Positions 38,891 to 51,684 are shown, counted from the first letter of the stretch. The stretch: DNA of 64,000 nt from Nemertoderma westbladi (GCA_032718475.1 JAUCBJ010008795.1:162026-226025), one strand, 5' to 3'. Numbers and translations: made by a program. Notes: a model not told the origin generated them from the sequence alone.

Positions 38891-41039
38891 ACAATAAGTG
38901 AATAACTTGTATAGAGATAGCTGGAACACTAAGTGAATATCTCGTTTATAGATAGCTGGAACAATAAGTGAATATCTTGTATAGAGATAGCTGGAACAAT
39001 AAGTGAATATTTTGCATAGAGATAGCTGGAACAATAAGTGAATAACTTGTATAGAGATAGCTGGAACAATAAGTGAATATCTTGTATAGAGATAGCTGGA
39101 ACACTAAGTGAATATCTCGTATATAGATAGCTGGAACAATAAGTGAATATTTTGCATAGAGATAGCTGGAACAATAAGTGAATAACTTGTATAGAGATAG
39201 CTGGAACAATAAGTGAATATCTTGTATAGAGATAGCTGGAACACTAAGTGAATATCTCGTATATAGATAGCTGGAACAATAAGTGAATATCTTGTATAGA
39301 GATAGCTGGAACAATAAGTGAATATTTTGCATAGAGATAGCTGGAACAATAAGTGAATAACTTGTATAGAGATAGCTGGAACAATAAGTGAATATCTTGT
39401 ATAGAGATAGCTGGAACACTAAGTGAATATCTCGTATATAGATATCTGGAACAATAAGTGAATATCTTGTATAGAGATAGCTGGAACAATAAGTGAATAT
39501 CTTGTATAGAGATAGCTGGAACAATAAGTGAATATTTTGCATAGAGATAGCTGGAACAATAAGTGAATAACTTGTATAGAGATAGCTGGAACAATAAGTG
39601 AATATCTTGTATAGAGATAGCTGGAACACTACGTGAATATCTCGTATATAGATAGCTGGAACAATAAGTGAATATCTTGTATAGAGATAGCTGGAACAAT
39701 AAGTGAATATTTTGCATAGAGATAGCTGGAACAATAAGTGAATAACTTGTATAGAGAAGGCTGGAACAATAAGTGAATATCTTGTATAGAGATAGCTGGA
39801 ACACTAAGTGAATATCTCGTATATAGATAGCTGGAACAATAAGTGAATATTTTGCATAGAGATAGCTGGAACAATAAGTGAATAACTTGTATAGAGATAG
39901 CTGGAACAATAAGTGAATATCTTGTATAGAGATAGCTGGAACACTAAGTGAATATCTCGTATATAGATAGCTGGAACAATAAGTGAATATCTTGTATAGA
40001 GATAGCTGGAACAATAAGTGAATATCTTGTATAGAGATATCTGGAACAATAAGTGAATATCTTGCATAGAGATAGCTGGAACAATAAGTGAATAACTTGT
40101 ATAGAGATAGCTGGAACAATAAGTGAATATCTTGTATAGAGATAGCTGGAACAATAAGTGAATATCTTGTATAGAGATAGCTGGAACAATAAGTGAATAT
40201 CTTGTATAGAGATAGCTGGAACAATAAGTGAATATTTTGCATAGAGATAGCTGGAACAATAAGTGAATAACTTGTATAGAGATAGCTGGAACAATAAGTG
40301 AATATCTTGTATAGAGATAGCTGGAACACTAAGTGAATATCTCGTATATAGATAGCTGGAACAATAAGTGAATATCTTGTATAGAGATAGCTGGAACAAT
40401 AAGTGAATATCTTGTATAGAGATATCTGGAACAATAAGTGAATATCTTGCATAGAGATAGCTGGAACAATAAGTGAATAACTTGTATAGAGATAGCTGGA
40501 ACAATAAGTGAATATCTTGTGTAGAGATAGCTGGAACAATAAGTGAATATCTTGTATAGAGATAGCTGGAACAATAAGTGAATATCTTGTATAGAGATAG
40601 CTGGAACAATAAGTGAATATTTTGCATAGAGATAGCTGGAACAATAAGTGAATAACTTGTATAGAGATAGCTGGAACAATAAGTGAATATCTTGTATAGA
40701 GATAGCTGGAACACTAAGTGAATATCTCGTATATAGATATCTGGAACAATAAGTGAATATCTTGTATAGAGATAGCTGGAACAATAAGTGAATATCTTGT
40801 ATAGAGATAGCTGGAACAATAAGTGAATATTTTGCATAGAGATAGCTGGAACAATAAGTGAATAACTTGTATAGAGATAGCTGGAACAATAAGTGAATAT
40901 CTTGTATAGAGATAGCTGGAACACTACGTGAATATCTCGTATATAGATAGCTGGAACAATAAGTGAATATCTTGTATAGAGATAGCTGGAACAATAAGTG
41001 AATATTTTGCATAGAGATAGCTGGAACAATAAGTGAATA

Positions 41040-44000
41040 ACTTGTATAGAGAAGGCTGGAACAATAAGTGAATATCTCGTATATAGATATCTGGAACAAT
41101 AAGTGAATATCTTGAATAGAGATAGCTGGAACACTAAGTGAATATCTCGTATATAGATAGCTGGAACAATAAGTGAATATTTTGCATAGAGATAGCTGGA
41201 ACAATAAGTGAATATTTTGCATAGAGATAGCTGGAACAATAAGTGAATAACTTGTATAGAGATAGCTGGAACAATAAGTGAATATCTTGTATAGAGATAT
41301 CTGGAACAATAAGTGAATATCTTGTATAGAGATAGCTGGAACACTAAGTGAATATCTCGTATATAGATAGCTGGAACAATAAGTGAATATCTTGTATAGA
41401 GATAGCTGGAACAATAAGTGAATATTTTGCATAGAGATAGCTGGAACAATAAGTGAATATCTTGTATAGAGATAGCTGGAACAATAAGTGAATATTTTGC
41501 ATAGAGATAGCTGGAACAATAAGTGAATATTTTGCATAGAGATAGCTGGAATAATAAGTGAATAACTTGTATAGAGATAGCTGGAACAATAAGTGAATAT
41601 CTTGTATAGAGATAGCTGGAACACTAAGTGAATATCTCGTATATAGATAGCTGGAACAATAAGTGAATATCTTGTATAGAGATAGCTGAACAATAAGTGA
41701 ATATTTTGCATAGAGATAGCTGGAACAATAAGTGAATAACTTGTATAGAGATAGCTGGAACAATAAGTGAATATCTTGTATAGAGATAGCTGGAACACTA
41801 AGTGAATATCTCGTATATAGATAGCTGGAACAATAAGTGAATATCTTGTATAGAGATAACTGGAACAATAAGTGAATATTTTGCATAGAGATAGCTGGAA
41901 CAATAAGTGAATATCTTGTATAGAGATAGCTGGAACACTAAGTGAATATCTCGTATATAGATAGCTGGAACAATAAGTGAATATCTTGTATAGAGATAGC
42001 TGGAACAATAAGTGAATATTTTGCATAGAGATAGCTGGAACAATAAGTGAATAACTTGTATAGAGATAGCTGGAACAATAAGTGAATATCTTGTATAGAG
42101 ATAGCTGGAACACTAAGTGAATATCTCGTATATAGATAGCTGGAACAATAAGTGAATATCTTGTATAGAGATAGCTGGAACAATAAGTGAATATTTTGCA
42201 TAGAGATAGCTGGAACAATAAGTGAATATTTTGCATAGAGATAGCTGGAACAATAAGTGAATAACTTGTATAGAGATAGCTGGAACAATAAGTGAATATC
42301 TTGTATAGGGATAGCTGGAACACTAAGTGAATATCTCGTTTATAGATAGCTGGAACAATAAGTGAATATCTTGTATAGAGATAGCTGGAACAATAAGTGA
42401 ATATTTTGCATAGAGATAGCTGGAACAATAAGTGAATAACTTGTATAGAGATAGCTGGAACAATAAGTGAATATCTTGTATAGAGATAGCTGGAACACTA
42501 AGTGAATATCTCGTATATAGATAGCTGGAACAATAAGTGAATATTTTGCATAGAGATAGCTGGAACAATAAGTGAATAACTTGTATAGAGATAGCTGGAA
42601 CAATAAGTGAATATCTTGTATAGAGATAGCTGGAACACTAAGTGAATATCTCGTATATAGATAGCTGGAACAATAAGTGAATATCTTGTATAGAGATAGC
42701 TGGAACAATAAGTGAATATTTTGCATAGAGATAGCTGGAACAATAAGTGAATAACTTGTATAGAGATAGCTGGAACAATAAGTGAATATCTTGTATAGAG
42801 ATAGCTGGAACACTAAGTGAATATCTCGTATATAGATATCTGGAACAATAAGTGAATATCTTGTATAGAGATAGCTGGAACAATAAGTGAATATCTTGTA
42901 TAGAGATAGCTGGAACAATAAGTGAATATTTTGCATAGAGATAGCTGGAACAATAAGTGAATAACTTGTATAGAGATAGCTGGAACAATAAGTGAATATC
43001 TTGTATAGAGATAGCTGGAACACTACGTGAATATCTCGTATATAGATAGCTGGAACAATAAGTGAATATCTTGTATAGAGATAGCTGGAACAATAAGTGA
43101 ATATTTTGCATAGAGATAGCTGGAACAATAAGTGAATAACTTGTATAGAGAAGGCTGGAACAATAAGTGAATATCTTGTATAGAGATAGCTGGAACACTA
43201 AGTGAATATCTCGTATATAGATAGCTGGAACAATAAGTGAATATTTTGCATAGAGATAGCTGGAACAATAAGTGAATAACTTGTATAGAGATAGCTGGAA
43301 CATTAAGTGAATATCTTGTATAGAGATAGCTGGAACACTAAGTGAATATCTCGTATATAGATAGCTGGAACAATAAGTGAATATCTTGTATAGAGATAGC
43401 TGGAACAATAAGTGAATATTTTGCATAGAGATAGCTGGAACAATAAGTGAATAACTTGTATAGAGATAGCTGGAACAATAAGTGAATATCTTGTATAGAG
43501 ATAGCTGGAACACTAAGTGAATATCTCGTATATAGATAGCTGGAACAATAAGTGAATATCTTGTATAGAGATAGCTGGAACAATAAGTGAATATTTTGCA
43601 TAGAGATAGCTGGAACAATAAGTGAATATCTTGTATAGAGATAGCTGGAACAATAAGTGAATATCTTGTATAGAGATAGCTGGAACAATAAGTGAATATT
43701 TTGCATAGAGATAGCTGGAACAATAAGTGAATAACTTGTATAGAGAAGGCTGGAACAATAAGTGAATATCTCGTATATAGATATCTGGAACAATAAGTGA
43801 ATATCTTGTATAGAGATAGCTGGAACACTAAGTGAATATCTCGTATATAGATAGCTGGAACAATAAGTGAATATTTTGCATAGAGATAGCTGGAACAATA
43901 AGTGAATATTTTGCATAGAGATAGCTGGAACAATAAGTGAATAACTTGTATAGAGATAGCTGGAACAATAAGTGAATATCTTGTATAGAGATATCTGGAA

Positions 44001-46312
44001 CAATAAGTGAATATCTTGTATAGAGATAGCTGGAACACTAAGTGAATATCTCGTATATAGATAGCTGGAACAATAAGTGAATATCTTGTATAGAGATAGC
44101 TGGAACAATAAGTGAATATTTTGCATAGAGATAGCTGGAACAATAAGTGAATATCTTGTATAGAGATAGCTGGAACAATAAGTGAATATTTTGCATAGAG
44201 ATAGCTGGAACAATAAGTGAATATTTTGCATAGAGATAGCTGGAATAATAAGTGAATAACTTGTATAGAGATAGCTGGAACAATAAGTGAATATCTTGTA
44301 TAGAGATAGCTGGAACACTAAGTGAATATCTCGTATATAGATAGCTGGAACAATAAGTGAATATCTTGTATAGAGATAGCTGAACAATAAGTGAATATTT
44401 TGCATAGAGATAGCTGGAACAATAAGTGAATAACTTGTATAGAGATAGCTGGAACAATAAGTGAATATCTTGTATAGAGATAGCTGGAACACTAAGTGAA
44501 TATCTCGTATATAGATAGCTGGAACAATAAGTGAATATCTTGTATAGAGATAACTGGAACAATAAGTGAATATTTTGCATAGAGATAGCTGGAACAATAA
44601 GTGAATATCTTGTATAGAGATAGCTGGAACACTAAGTGAATATCTCGTATATAGATAGCTGGAACAATAAGTGAATATCTTGTATAGAGATAGCTGGAAC
44701 AATAAGTGAATATTTTGCATAGAGATAGCTGGAACAATAAGTGAATAACTTGTATAGAGATAGCTGGAACAATAAGTGAATATCTTGTATAGAGATAGCT
44801 GGAACACTAAGTGAATATCTCGTATATAGATAGCTGGAACAATAAGTGAATATCTTGTATAGAGATAGCTGGAACAATAAGTGAATATTTTGCATAGAGA
44901 TAGCTGGAACAATAAGTGAATATTTTGCATAGAGATAGCTGGAACAATAAGTGAATAACTTGTATAGAGATAGCTGGAACAATAAGTGAATATCTTGTAT
45001 AGGGATAGCTGGAACACTAAGTGAATATCTCGTTTATAGATAGCTGGAACAATAAGTGAATATCTTGTATAGAGATAGCTGGAACAATAAGTGAATATTT
45101 TGCATAGAGATAGCTGGAACAATAAGTGAATAACTTGTATAGAGATAGCTGGAACAATAAGTGAATATCTTGTATAGAGATAGCTGGAACACTAAGTGAA
45201 TATCTCGTATATAGATAGCTGGAACAATAAGTGAATATTTTGCATAGAGATAGCTGGAACAATAAGTGAATAACTTGTATAGAGATAGCTGGAACAATAA
45301 GTGAATATCTTGTATAGAGATAGCTGGAACACTAAGTGAATATCTCGTATATAGATAGCTGGAACAATAAGTGAATATCTTGTATAGAGATAGCTGGAAC
45401 AATAAGTGAATATTTTGCATAGAGATAGCTGGAACAATAAGTGAATAACTTGTATAGAGATAGCTGGAACAATAAGTGAATATCTTGTATAGAGATAGCT
45501 GGAACACTAAGTGAATATCTCGTATATAGATATCTGGAACAATAAGTGAATATCTTGTATAGAGATAGCTGGAACAATAAGTGAATATCTTGTATAGAGA
45601 TAGCTGGAACAATAAGTGAATATTTTGCATAGAGATAGCTGGAACAATAAGTGAATAACTTGTATAGAGATAGCTGGAACAATAAGTGAATATCTTGTAT
45701 AGAGATAGCTGGAACACTACGTGAATATCTCGTATATAGATAGCTGGAACAATAAGTGAATATCTTGTATAGAGATAGCTGGAACAATAAGTGAATATTT
45801 TGCATAGAGATAGCTGGAACAATAAGTGAATAACTTGTATAGAGAAGGCTGGAACAATAAGTGAATATCTTGTATAGAGATAGCTGGAACACTAAGTGAA
45901 TATCTCGTATATAGATAGCTGGAACAATAAGTGAATATTTTGCATAGAGATAGCTGGAACAATAAGTGAATAACTTGTATAGAGATAGCTGGAACATTAA
46001 GTGAATATCTTGTATAGAGATAGCTGGAACACTAAGTGAATATCTCGTATATAGATAGCTGGAACAATAAGTGAATATCTTGTATAGAGATAGCTGGAAC
46101 AATAAGTGAATATTTTGCATAGAGATAGCTGGAACAATAAGTGAATAACTTGTATAGAGATAGCTGGAACAATAAGTGAATATCTTGTATAGAGATAGCT
46201 GGAACACTAAGTGAATATCTCGTATATAGATAGCTGGAACAATAAGTGAATATCTTGTATAGAGATAGCTGGAACAATAAGTGAATATTTTGCATAGAGA
46301 TAGCTGGAACAA
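41040..46312. repeat. Two copies of a 2694-bp satellite block
   Basis: The blocks repeat at 2694 bp (77 units minus 1 base). Shared private marks include gagaaggctgg (41049 and 43743), the 1-base deletion atagctgaacaat (41683 and 44377) and tataggga (42305 and 44999). An earlier partial copy near 38946-39760 matches at 3394 bp. Confidence 0.9.
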
Positions 46313-46586
46313 TAAGTGAATATCTTGTATAGAGATAGCTGGAACAATAAGTGAATGTCTTGTATAGAGATAGCTGGAACAATAAGTGAATAACTAGTAT
46401 AGAGATAGCTGGAACAATAAGTGAATATCTTGTATAGAGATAGCTGGAACAATAAGTGAATACCTTGTATAGAGATAGCTGGAACAATAAGTGAATAACT
46501 TGTATAGAGATAGCTGGAACAATAAGTGAATATCTTGTATAGACATGGCTGGAACAATACGTGAATACCTACAATTTGTATAGAGA

Positions 46587-47276
46587 ACAAAAACAACTTA
46601 CTGTGGAAGGTGATACATACCTCTTATGCACTGCACTGATGGAAGTAAACTGGGCGAAGTCTAGTCAGAATAATAAATCGTAACTTGGTAGTTCTGATGG
46701 AGTGGAGATGTTAATGATTTATTATAACTTCATAACATTTAGGTGAATAAACTCTGTACTTTTAATTGAAATTGATAAATTCATTTTTACATTCCGGTGT
46801 AATTGAACCTATAATTTGCCCTGGGCTTGACCTGCTTATTTCTATCAAACATTCTAATTAATTGGAAATGGCACACCGGAGCCCAGCGTATCCTGTGCTG
46901 CCCGGGGCCTTGTTCCCATGCTAACATCGGGCAGCGTGACTTCGTCATGAATCCATTCGAGAACACGTTTTACTTTACATACAGATAAGGTCTCCCTTGC
47001 TTTCTACGGGATCCCAGTTACATAAACACCACACCAAAAGTCCAATTAAAAATCTGTAAATATTATGTCACCGTCTTATATTTCTTCCCGCAGTATTGGT
47101 GAGTTACATTAATAGAGTGGTATGAGGTGTCAGGAAAACAGCCTCCCGTAGGCAATAATGTTTGCCAAAAGTTCATTTACATTTTCATTTTAAATATTTT
47201 GCTTGACTGGGATTCATATACTAATATGGGAAAATACTAGATTCAATGTCGGCCGGCAGGCGAGATTAAAAGTGCT
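46587..47276. other. Unique DNA between satellite and transposon; no gene
   Basis: Ordinary base composition, no open frame of note. The last nine bases (aaaagtgct, 47268-47276) are the target duplication of the next element. Confidence 0.5.
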
Positions 47277-48317
47277 GGGTATAACTTTTCGCCGTATCCG
47301 TATCCGTATGCATTTGCCGTATCGTATGTACATACGCGTATGTAATGGATTCCTATGGAGAATAATCCGTATGTGATTTTAGAGATTAGGCATTGCGGAC
47401 CATTAAGAAGTGCACAACACACATGCAGACTGAAGACAGGTAGGCCTACTTAAAAGCGATATGATTGTGATTTAAAGAGTGTGGCTGTCGCTACCTTATG
47501 TCAAATAAACAATGCAGGACAGGTCCAGGATAAGTGACAGCCGGTGTCCGCCAGCCGCCGGGATGCGCCAGCAGTGCAGTACCTATATTAACCAGTTAAC
47601 TCTTCTTGACGCCGCTTGGAAAACTAACCAACCGTGATTTATTTTTGAACTGTTTTTCCACCAACCTGGCTATAGAATGTTGTTGGTTGCTAGAGTATAT
47701 GGCACTAACATAGTATTGACTGATAGAAGCAGCAATGAGAATGCTAAGGGAATAAACATTCGCACAGATATTTAAAACCGTCGTGCCAGTCTGTCCTTTT
47801 TTGTGAATTTATTAACATATAATATACCTTTACTTTCGCCGTTTCGGGGCCAGTATTTAATTAACCATAGCAGGCCCTATGCAGCCAAGTGCCAACACGT
47901 CCAACCTAGTGCCAGTTAGTCAAACCACGTGTCAGCTAGTCCAACCGGGTGCCAGTAATTAATCTAAGTCCAAAGTCTAACCGGGAGGCCAGGTGTCAGT
48001 TAGTACAATAAAACAAGCGCTTCTCCCGAGCAATCCCGGGACTGAAGGACATCATCTGTCACTCATCCTGGACCTACAATGTTTATATGCCATTAGGTAG
48101 CGACAGCCACACTCTTTAAATCACTTAGCTTTAAGTAGGCCTACCTGTCTTCAGTCTGCATGTGTGTTGTGCACTTCTTACTGGTCCGCAATGCCTAATC
48201 TTTAAAATCACATACTGACTATTCTCCATAGGAATCCATTACATACGGCACATACGCGTATGTGCATACGGATACGGCAAATGCATACGGATACGGATAC
48301 GGCGAAAAGTTATACCC
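47277..48317. mobile_element. 1041-bp MULE-like element with about 220-bp terminal inverted repeats
   Basis: The left arm 47277-47495 and right arm 48096-48317 are long imperfect inverted repeats. The outer ends gggtataacttttcgcc and ggcgaaaagttataccc are exact complements. aaaagtgct flanks both sides (47268-47276 and 48318-48326), a perfect 9-bp target duplication. Long inverted repeats starting with G and 9-bp duplications are typical of the Mutator/MULE superfamily. Near the ends are short gtatcc repeats and a cgtatg-rich palindrome; TAGGCCTAC is present in both arms. The core (47500-48090) holds degenerate repeats of about 20 bp with gtgccag and gtccaacc (47885-48000) and no transposase, so it is non-autonomous. 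Confidence 0.8.
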
Positions 48318-48326
48318 AAAAGTGCT

Positions 48327-49503
48327 GGGCAGCGGGGACAGCCCCGCCGTTGATGCATGGCCGATGTATGTAGGGGTGTATATTGGTCAGCGGGGACAGC
48401 TGTTGATGCATGGCCGATGTATGTAGGGTATATATAGGTCAGCGGGGAGAGCCGTTGATGCATGGCCGATGTATGTAGGGGTGTATATTGGTCAGCGGGG
48501 ACAGCTGTTGATGCATGGCCGATGTATGTAGGGTATATATAGGTCAGCGGGGAGAGCCGTTGATGCATGGCCGATGTATGTAGGGGTGTATATTGGTCAG
48601 CGGGGACAGCTGTTGATGCACGGTCGATGTATGTAGGGGTGTATAACTGTATACAGGTCAGCGTGGAGAGCCGTTGATGCATGGCCGATGTATGTAGGGG
48701 TGTATATTGGTCAGCGGGGACAGCTGTTGATGCACGGCCGATGTTATTGTAGGGGTGTATATTGGTCAGCGGCGACAGCTGTTGATGCACGGTCGATGTA
48801 TGTAGGGGTGTATACAGGTCAGCGTGGAGAGCCGTTGATGCATGGCCGATGTATGTAGGGGTGTATATTGGTCAGCGGGGACAGCTGTTGATGCACGGCC
48901 GATGTTATTGTAGGGGTGTATATTGGTCAGCGGGGAGAGCCGTTGATGCATGGCCGATGTTATTGTAGGGGTGTATATTGGTCAGCGTGGAGAGCCGTTG
49001 ATGCACGGCCGATGTATGTAGGGGTGTATATTGGTCAGCGGGGACAGCTGTTGATGCACGGCCGATGTTATTGTAGGGGTGTATATTGGTCAGCGTGGAG
49101 AGCCGTTGATGCACGGCCGATGTATGTAGGGGTGTATACAGGTCAGCGTGGAGAGCCGTTGATGCATGGCCGATGTATGTAGGGGTGTATACAGGTCAGC
49201 GTGGAGAGCCGTTGATGCATGGCCGATGTATGTAGGGGTGTATACAGGTCAGCGTGGAGAGCCGTTGATGCACGGCCGATGTATGTAGGGGTTTATATAG
49301 GTCAGCGTGGACAGCTGTTGATGCACGGCCGATGTATGTAGGGGTGTATACAGGTCAGCGTGGAGAGCCGTTGATGCACGGTCGATGTATGTAGGGGTGT
49401 ATACAGGTCAGCGTGGAGAGCCGTTGATGCACGGCCGATGTATGTAGGGGTGTATACAGGTCAGCGTGGAGAGCCGTTGATGCACGGCCGATGTATGTAG
49501 GGG
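48327..49503. repeat. 53-bp minisatellite, about 21 copies
   Basis: The unit contains gttgatgcatggccgatgta, tgtaggggtgtata and ggtcagcgggga. Variants alternate between acagctgttgatgc and gagagccgttgatgc, between tattgg and tacagg, and between tgcatgg and tgcacgg; some units have a 2-base insertion (gatgttattgta). The MULE-like element abuts its left edge. Confidence 0.95.
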
Positions 49504-49898
49504 TGTTTGTATTATGTATATTTGTAAGTATATGATACCTTCATAGATAACAATGGGTGTAGAGGGAATATTGGATACACAACATTTTTTTTGTGTATAT
49601 ACTGTATATACTACTATTATATACTGGCAATTGTGTTGACCCAATGGTCAAAGGTTCCACCGAAAGAGTCAGTGATTGCTGAAAAATGGTCAAATGTTTC
49701 ACAATCATAGATGCAGAAAAGGCTCAAATGTTCCCAAAAAGAGAAGGAGGTCCCGAAAAAGGGTAAAAGTTTCCCAAAAGATGTTAAAAGTTCAAAAGAT
49801 TAAATCTATAAGATATAAATTAGAATTATTTTCAGTATCTAATCTCTTATCGATCGAGACGATTTAATTCTAACATTCCATGCGTTTCCCGTATCTTT
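49504..49898. other. No gene; degenerate AAA-rich repeats
   Basis: 49640-49800 has loosely repeated phrases of the type tggtcaaatgtttc and aaaaagggtaaaagtttccc. No coding region is supported. Confidence 0.45.
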
Positions 49899-50172
49899 AG
49901 GTCCGCGTAGCGAGACCTCTAGTATTCACTCCGTTAGTAGGTCCGCGTAGCGAGACCTCTAGTATTCACTCCGTTAGTAGGTCCGCGTAGCGAGACCTCT
50001 AGTATTCACTCCGTTAGTAGGTCCGCGTAGCGAGACCTCTAGTATTCACTCCGTTAGTAGGTCCGCGTAGCGAGACCTCTAGTATTCACTCCGTTAGTAG
50101 GTCCGCGTAGCGAGACCTCTAGTATTCACTCCGTTAGTAGGTCCGCGTAGCGAGACCTCTAGTATTCACTCC
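49899..50172. repeat. Perfect 40-bp tandem repeat, 6.85 copies
   Basis: Copies are identical base for base. Each begins aggtccgcgtagcgagacct, which can fold as aggtc-cgc-gta-gcg-a-gacct, followed by ctagtattcactccgttagt. Lack of divergence points to very recent expansion. Confidence 0.98.
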
Positions 50173-51684
50173 TTTGTGGGGCGAGCCACGTAAGTCCAAG
50201 TGAGCCTTAACCTAGGGTATAATTAGTGGACCCGTCCGTCGTTGTTGTCGGAAATGTTTGAACGCTAATAAACCCGTCAATCTTCGATGAAATTGAACCA
50301 AACATGGTACACATGTCGTCTATCAAAAGTTTAGAAACTCTACAGATAAACAGACTTCTGTAGTTCATCTGGCTGTCGCTAGGAGGCGAATTGACAGAAA
50401 CGTAAAAGTAGCTGTAATTATAGAACCAACCATCAGATTCATCTGAAATTTGGTAGGAGTGACCTACGAGCATTGCTGACAAAGAAACAGAGACAGACTT
50501 TTACAGTCCCTCACACTCTAGGGGTATCGTAGGATAATTGAAACCCTTGCCATGAAAGTTTTCGAAACAACTATGATTAAGTGGTGCAATTGCACAAAAA
50601 GCAAAAAATTGTTGGAATGAAAATATAATAATTTCACTTATTTTAAGTAATGAAACCACCACATTTTATTTTCATTAATAAAATGGAAAATATTTGTATT
50701 TGTCATGATGGTCTAGGCGCTATAAAGACACATTTCATACTGCGTAAAATTAAATACAAATAAAATCTGTTATAAATATATTTTGGGCAAATTAATCAAT
50801 TATTATAAGCTTTGCTGAAAAACAATTTGTTTTTACAGTGTAGCCAATGACGATTAAAGTAAAAGCTGAAATAGAAAACGCGCGTTTAAAAAATAACTCG
50901 AGACATTGATTTTAAGGCTTCCTCTCTCGCCTTCGGTTAATCTACCTTTATTACTGTACCATAATAATGATGGATATATTACAAAATTGAAAATGACCCC
51001 GAATGCCAGACAACTGATATCAAGATATTTAGACTATACATGATGACGTCAGTTTTCCGCTCGCATAGATGGAATTATCAGCAGTAGAATGCACAGCAGA
51101 AGGCACATATTTGTACATTTATACAGATTCAAGGAGGACTTTGGATTTACAAGTAACCGGAAGTAATCGACATGTACAAGAAAGCTTTGGTGTGTAAGTC
51201 TTACAAGTCTTACAGAGTCGCCGTTATACATTATTCTGGACAAGACTCGTTGTATTAAAAACGCGTGACGATAAGAAAGGATGGGAGCGGTGTCCATACA
51301 ATATCGTAACTATTATGGGAGCACCCCACCCCCCTAATTTTTTTAATTTCAATCAAATGCTACGAAATTTGGTATGATCAGACAGCAGATCAGGAAAACA
51401 AGTTCCAAAATGTTTGCTACGGCCAGCCCTGCCCAACACTTACTTAGGTTTACCCTCCAAGTTAAAATAATCATCATAGTTCGGCAAGACACGAAAGGCT
51501 ACCCAATCAAATCGTTCGTCTGTTTGTTCCAAGTCTATCATCGCGGTTTGTTCGTTGTTGGCTTCTTGTGGTCCGCGGATTGCAGTCACCGGCAACGACT
51601 AAAAGAGAAAAAATAAAAACGAGATATATCTTTACAGACTTCAGGTCTTTTTATTCTTTCTCTTTAATATCTTACTGTATATGT
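50173..51684. other. No gene recognised
   Basis: Begins with ttgtggggcgagccacgt (50174-50191), an 18-base string found inverted at 2352-2369. Short open stretches on the minus strand (50207-50482, and 51049-51297 with a hydrophobic end CLLLCILLLIIP directly before a stop) match nothing I know and have no convincing splice context. Confidence 0.45.

Larger units (their letters stand above)
15587..46586. repeat. 31-kb satellite, 35-bp unit, about 885 copies
   Basis: One uninterrupted head-to-tail array. The 35-bp unit contains atagctggaacaataagtga followed by atatcttgtatagag. Main variants are taacttg, taactag, tattttgcat, tatctcgtatatag (usually after cactaagtg) and a 41-bp form with cctacaatttg and gggacaatacg. 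The 41-bp form is common in 15.6-31 kb, almost absent from 31.7-46.5 kb, and present (partly at the left) at both array edges. Larger blocks are repeated with shared rare indels (see the block entries). There are no spacers, no inserted transposons and no gene. On the minus strand the consensus unit has no stop triplet in any frame. Function is unknown; size and hierarchy resemble heterochromatic satellites. Confidence 0.98.

Noticed and set aside
15816-46596. Scores of long minus-strand open frames (up to 699 codons) in the satellite
   Set aside because: All come from one stop-free 35-bp unit read in three frames; sequence and period are identical in every frame, and starts depend on chance variants. 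Not annotated as genes.
48239-49644. Histidine- and threonine-rich minus-strand frames
   Set aside because: Translations of the 53-bp minisatellite.
49899-50172. CRISPR-like appearance of regular 40-bp repeats (also the 35- and 48-bp arrays)
   Set aside because: Units abut directly with no variable spacers, and the DNA is eukaryotic.
51049-51297. Minus-strand frame ending in a signal-peptide-like hydrophobic run
   Set aside because: A stop follows the hydrophobic run directly and no splice donor rescues it.
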